From Anaerolineales bacterium (GTDB lineage: Bacteria; Chloroflexota; Anaerolineae; Anaerolineales; Villigracilaceae), in NCBI GenBank assembly GCA_025056175.1, contig JANWWK010000008.1, forward strand, positions 1 to 64,000: 64,000 bases of DNA, in the 5' to 3' direction. Each line of letters begins with the position of its first letter. Positions within the stretch are counted from its first letter, which is position 1. A model generated the notes under the pieces. The model worked only from the letters and a program-made list of their open reading frames with translations, ran no database searches and had not been told where the DNA came from. This document shows, one piece after another, positions 60,864 through 64,000 of the stretch. The translations under genes were made by a program, and so were the position numbers.

Positions 60864-60980
60864 TCACTCGTGACGCTCTACCAGAGAGTTGTCGTCTGCA
60901 CCGGCAAAGAGCGGCAGGAGGCTGATGGTGACGAACAGCCCAACCACAAAAACCAGAACTGCGACTTCGTATGGGGTCAT
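60864..60980 (-). CDS. 38-residue single-pass membrane peptide
   Basis: This short frame reads MTPYEVAVLVFVVGLFVTIS in its first 20 residues, then LLPLFAGADDNSLVERHE. The start at 60980 is preceded by AAAGGAGGCTCTT, an excellent SD at good spacing. One hydrophobic helix (about 6-27) precedes an acidic/polar tail. It is below the usual length cut-off but has strong translation signals and a downstream hairpin. Its role is unknown; such peptides often tune a membrane complex. No neighbouring membrane complex is evident. Confidence 0.65.
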   Translation of the reverse strand: MTPYEVAVLVFVVGLFVTISLLPLFAGADDNSLVERHE

Positions 60981-61307
60981 AAGAGCCTCCTTTCAGGGTG
61001 GTTTGGATGAAGATATAACGATTCGAGTGGGCGTTTAGTTCCATCTTTCGTATTAATCAAACACCATTTGAAGCGCTTTGTTCCTTACAACCATCCTTAC
61101 AAATACATGACAAACACGGACAGAAGAGTGTTTGCATTTCAGTATACGCAGGAGTGATGGTTTTTCTATTCCCCCACAAGTCTTACCTGCCTTACACTCG
61201 GATTACAAATTCGAAACCCAATTGCGTTACTGAAAACCGTCCGTTATAGTGAATGCGTGAAACGATCTGCCGCCACCAACGTAATTCCCTGTAAGGAGAA
61301 TTCGCCT
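60981..61307 (+). promoter_or_regulatory. Intergenic control region with WD40-gene promoter
   Basis: The region contains no other gene. TTGCGT (61222-61227), 17 bases, TATAGT (61245-61250) forms the promoter for the WD40 lipoprotein, with an SD TAAGGAGAA before the ATG at 61308. A repeated CCTTACAA occurs at about 61083 and 61095. Confidence 0.55.
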
Positions 61308-63302
61308 ATGAGAGCATTTGCATCTCTGTTTCTGCTAACTGCGCTCGTGCTGACTGCCTGTAGCGCACCCACCCAGCCGTCTGCGCCTGCCCCTATCCCC
61401 ACCCACACGCGCATTGCCCCCACCGCGCCAGCCACATTGCCGATTTTCACACCCACAAACACCCCTCGCCCGCTTGAAATCAGTCCATTCAACGCTGAAA
61501 GGCTTCAGGAAACAGCCCGCATCGGAAACGGCAACTTAAACCAGATAGAGGTCTCGCCCGATGGCAGGCAAATTGCCGCAGCTACTTCGGTTGGTGTATA
61601 TCTTTACGACCTGCAAACGCTCACCTTACAAAGCTTCATCCCGTCCGAAAAATGGATGGGAAGCCTGGCCTATTCCCCCGATGGTCGCCGGCTGGCAACC
61701 TGGCAGTCAGATGGTATCGTCAAACTGTGGGATTCAGAGACCGGTCAGGAGATGCTCTCGCTCGGCCAATTCCAGAATCAGGAGTTTACTGCCGACACGC
61801 TATCGAACCTGGCTTTTTCGCCGGATGGGGCGCTGCTCTATGCCGGCGGGCTGGGGGGTGAAATTTACGTTTGGGACCTGACCACGGGTCAACTCCGAAA
61901 TACACTTGGCGGTAACAATGCGCCCTCCATGCAAGTCAGCCTCTCTTCTAATGGGAATCTGGTGGCGAATCTCAAAATATTCGATATGGCATTGACCGTT
62001 TGGGACGTGCAAACCGGTGAAACTGTGCTTGCATTATCGCTGGATGACTTTCTGGCAAACAGCATCGCCTTTGCGCCTGCCGAAAGCCTGCTGGCCGTTT
62101 GCGGCGTCAGCATTCCGGCGCCGATGCAATTCGAGGGCAAATTGCGCCTGCTCGATGCACGCAGCGGAGAAATTCGCCTGAACATAGACCTGCCCGAAGG
62201 CTGCGCCGGTCGGCCGGCGTTTTCTCCGGATGGGAAGTGGCTGGCGCTCGGCACGGGTCGAAATGCCATCGAAATTTGGGAACTCACCAGCGGAGAGAAG
62301 ACCGCCACGTTGAAAGGGCATTACAACCCGGTCCACACGCTGAAATTCTCGCGTGATGGACGGGTTCTGGTCAGCGGGTCATTTGATGGGAACCTGAAAG
62401 TTTGGCAAACCACCGATTGGCGCGAGACCGGGACAACGGGCGGGTTTGGTCGCCCCATTGAGGATGCCGCGCTCAGCCCAGATGGCCGCCTGCTGGCAAC
62501 GGCTTCGTTCAGCGGCGCCGTCAGCGTGTGGGAGGTGGAGACCCGCGCCGAACGGGTGCGCTGGATGAACCCCGGCAAATGGGCCGAAAGCGTCGCCTTC
62601 TCACCAGATGGCAACATCCTGGCGGCAGGTTTCAACGATGGACAGGTCAAACTGTGGAATGTAACCACCTACCAGGAAATCCACACCATCCAGGCACACG
62701 AAGAACATGCCGAAACACTCACCTTTGCCCCTGACGGTCAGTGGCTGGCAACCGGCGGTGGCGACAACGCCATCCAGTTGTGGGACGTAACCACCGGCGC
62801 GCCGATTCGCACCTTGAGCGGTCACGAAAATGGCATTGAACACATTGCCCTTTCGCCTGATGGTCGTTTGCTGGCCTCAGGGGCAAGCGGAAGTGAATTC
62901 GACATCCGCATTTGGGAAACCGCCAGCGGAAAAGAATTGCGCAGGGTCGAAGGCTCCATCATCAGCCGGGTAGCAATTTTTTCACCAGGCGGAGCATACC
63001 TGGTTACCGGCTCAACAGGCGGCAAACTCGGTGTGTGGGAGACCAGTACCTGGAACCTCCTCTTCGAGTTCGACCAAACCGGCCTGGGCGTGGAAACGCT
63101 GGCGTTTTCCCCCAGCGAAATGCTCCTGTTCTCCGGCGGCGGAGATAAGACAGTTTCTGTGTGGGATTTCACAGGCCGGCGCTTGCTCACCCATCTGAAA
63201 GGACATACGCAAGCTGTCAACCGGGTGCTGGTAACGCCCGACGGAAAAACACTGGTCAGCGTCTCGAACGATGGCACTGTTCGGTTTTGGAACGTAAAAT
63301 AG
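61308..63302 (+). CDS. WD40-repeat lipoprotein
   Basis: The 664-residue protein starts at ATG 61308 (SD AAGGAG), MRAFASLFLLTALVLTAC, with lipobox LTAC at about 15-18. The GTG-started extension at 61257 lies at the transcription start and is rejected. After a Pro/Thr stalk, WD40 or YVTN-type blades cover about residues 75-664: VSPDGRQIAAATSVGVYLYD, YSPDGRRLATWQSDG, FSPDGKWLALGTG, LSPDGRLLATASFSG and VTPDGKTLVSVSNDG. With about 13-14 blades it could form two propellers. It is probably a surface binding scaffold; no enzymatic domain is attached. Confidence 0.9.
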   Translation: MRAFASLFLLTALVLTACSAPTQPSAPAPIPTHTRIAPTAPATLPIFTPTNTPRPLEISPFNAERLQETARIGNGNLNQIEVSPDGRQIAAATSVGVYLYDLQTLTLQSFIPSEKWMGSLAYSPDGRRLATWQSDGIVKLWDSETGQEMLSLGQFQNQEFTADTLSNLAFSPDGALLYAGGLGGEIYVWDLTTGQLRNTLGGNNAPSMQVSLSSNGNLVANLKIFDMALTVWDVQTGETVLALSLDDFLANSIAFAPAESLLAVCGVSIPAPMQFEGKLRLLDARSGEIRLNIDLPEGCAGRPAFSPDGKWLALGTGRNAIEIWELTSGEKTATLKGHYNPVHTLKFSRDGRVLVSGSFDGNLKVWQTTDWRETGTTGGFGRPIEDAALSPDGRLLATASFSGAVSVWEVETRAERVRWMNPGKWAESVAFSPDGNILAAGFNDGQVKLWNVTTYQEIHTIQAHEEHAETLTFAPDGQWLATGGGDNAIQLWDVTTGAPIRTLSGHENGIEHIALSPDGRLLASGASGSEFDIRIWETASGKELRRVEGSIISRVAIFSPGGAYLVTGSTGGKLGVWETSTWNLLFEFDQTGLGVETLAFSPSEMLLFSGGGDKTVSVWDFTGRRLLTHLKGHTQAVNRVLVTPDGKTLVSVSNDGTVRFWNVK

Positions 63303-63325
63303 CGCGAGGGTCTCCTCGCGCTATT
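63298..63325. terminator. Bidirectional hairpin between WD40 gene and reductase
   Basis: AATAGCGCGAGG-GTCT-CCTCGCGCTATT; on the minus strand it is followed by TTACG. It lies between convergent genes. Confidence 0.65.
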
Positions 63326-63342
63326 CACTCGCCTGGCCTGGG

Positions 63343-64000
63343 CTAGCCAACCGACATGATGCGTTCCAGCATTTCCTCGTTGGTGCCGAATTTGAAGGTT
63401 TCCAGCCCGCGCTGACGGGCAATTTCATCTTCGATTTCGGCCAATTTGCGAATATCAGAAAACCCAACCACGGGCTTGCCAAGTGCTTTCAGCCGACGCA
63501 CCAGCGCAGCTTCATCTGGCACAATCGGCTGTAAGGTTTGCAGATATTGCAACACGGCTTTTGCGCCGTTCACGCCATCTTTACGGGCATAACCTACCAG
63601 CCCGGTGCTGGCCTGACGACTCCAACCGGCAATGAACACATCCGGGATAATTGCATTTGCTTCGGGGTCATAGGCCTCGTAGGAGATGTCTTCCACCGGA
63701 AAGCGCGGCGCGGGGTTCTTGGCAAATTCTGCCGAGGAAACTGGCAGACCGAAGTCCTGGTCTACTTTATCGCCCACCGCAAACACCACCGAGTCCACGC
63801 GAATTTCACGGAACTTGCCCGTGCCGCGCGCCTTGACGACGCCGTTCTTGTCTACCGTCAGGATGTTCTCTTCTACTTCAAGCCCTTCGGCCTTTTGCTC
63901 CCCCAAAACCCGGCTGGGTGACACCAGGAACTCCAACCGAAAACGCGAGCGGGAACTGGGCGGCTCGGCTTTTGGCAACGCGGCCAGAATGTTCTCTTTG
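63343..64000 (-). CDS. Ferredoxin-NADP+ reductase type flavoprotein, C-terminal part
   Basis: The frame is open to the right edge, so the N-terminus is missing; 219 residues are visible. The fragment resembles the C-terminal half of adrenodoxin-reductase/FprA-type FAD and NADPH-binding enzymes: RFRLEFLVSPSRVLGE, IRVDSVVFAVGDKVDQDFGLP, DVFIAGWSRQASTGLVGYARKDG. They move electrons between NADPH and ferredoxin, which could link with the AOR at 57884, although no shared operon exists. A TTG inside the frame is not a real start. Confidence 0.8.
   Translation of the reverse strand, partial: KENILAALPKAEPPSSRSRFRLEFLVSPSRVLGEQKAEGLEVEENILTVDKNGVVKARGTGKFREIRVDSVVFAVGDKVDQDFGLPVSSAEFAKNPAPRFPVEDISYEAYDPEANAIIPDVFIAGWSRQASTGLVGYARKDGVNGAKAVLQYLQTLQPIVPDEAALVRRLKALGKPVVGFSDIRKLAEIEDEIARQRGLETFKFGTNEEMLERIMSVG

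Overview
The window looks like a chromosomal segment of a Chloroflexota bacterium, most likely class Anaerolineae. This is inferred from gene content and style, not from a database search. Supporting traits are many lipoproteins with proline/threonine-rich stalks after the lipobox, REC/GAF signalling proteins, a short EF-Ts, an EF-P with a KPGRG tip, two membrane pyrophosphatases, a family II pyrophosphatase with CBS domains, and RNase J. Most genes are housekeeping or regulatory. I see no prophage, CRISPR array, rRNA or insertion-sequence transposase.

Layout. Positions 1-16591 are all on the minus strand. They hold a sensory cluster (dCache-HAMP-GAF sensor, double-REC protein, REC-wHTH regulator, GAF histidine kinase), then rpsB-tsf-pyrH, prfB with its +1 frameshift site, recA, and several cell-surface lipoproteins. 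Positions 16819-26872 are mainly on the plus strand: pyruvate phosphate dikinase, a possible transglutaminase-fold protein, a Mn-type pyrophosphatase, a cyclase-ATPase, an XdhC protein and an SPFH protein fused to a helix-turn-helix. Positions 26917-31557 (minus) hold a marR-ABC exporter-vanZ operon and a cation transporter-REC-GNAT operon. Positions 31754-34371 (plus) hold panB, an unrecognised 420-residue protein and a split-barrel flavoprotein. A regulator with a binding-protein-like domain follows. Next come metH, efp, a HAD-DinB fusion, alaX, a large diguanylate cyclase and rnj. Two different membrane pyrophosphatases lie side by side at 49013-53841. A tRNA-Leu, tig, a P5C dehydrogenase, an aldehyde ferredoxin oxidoreductase, an FKBP-type isomerase, a 38-residue membrane peptide, a WD40 lipoprotein and part of a ferredoxin-NADP reductase complete the window.

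How the genes fit together. Pyrophosphate is a theme: PPDK exchanges it, a soluble PPase hydrolyses it, and one K+-independent-type and one K+-dependent-type membrane PPase turn it into an ion gradient. Tungsten/molybdenum-cofactor biology may link the AOR, the XdhC protein and the ArsR-PBP regulator, but these are scattered.

Most striking is metH. An intact DUF559 (Vsr-like) endonuclease domain, flanked by palindromic GC-rich repeats, is inserted in frame between the folate-binding and cobalamin-binding modules. Another copy of the same repeat sits in frame in the activation domain. This looks like a protein-tolerated mobile element and is my main candidate for an undescribed system.
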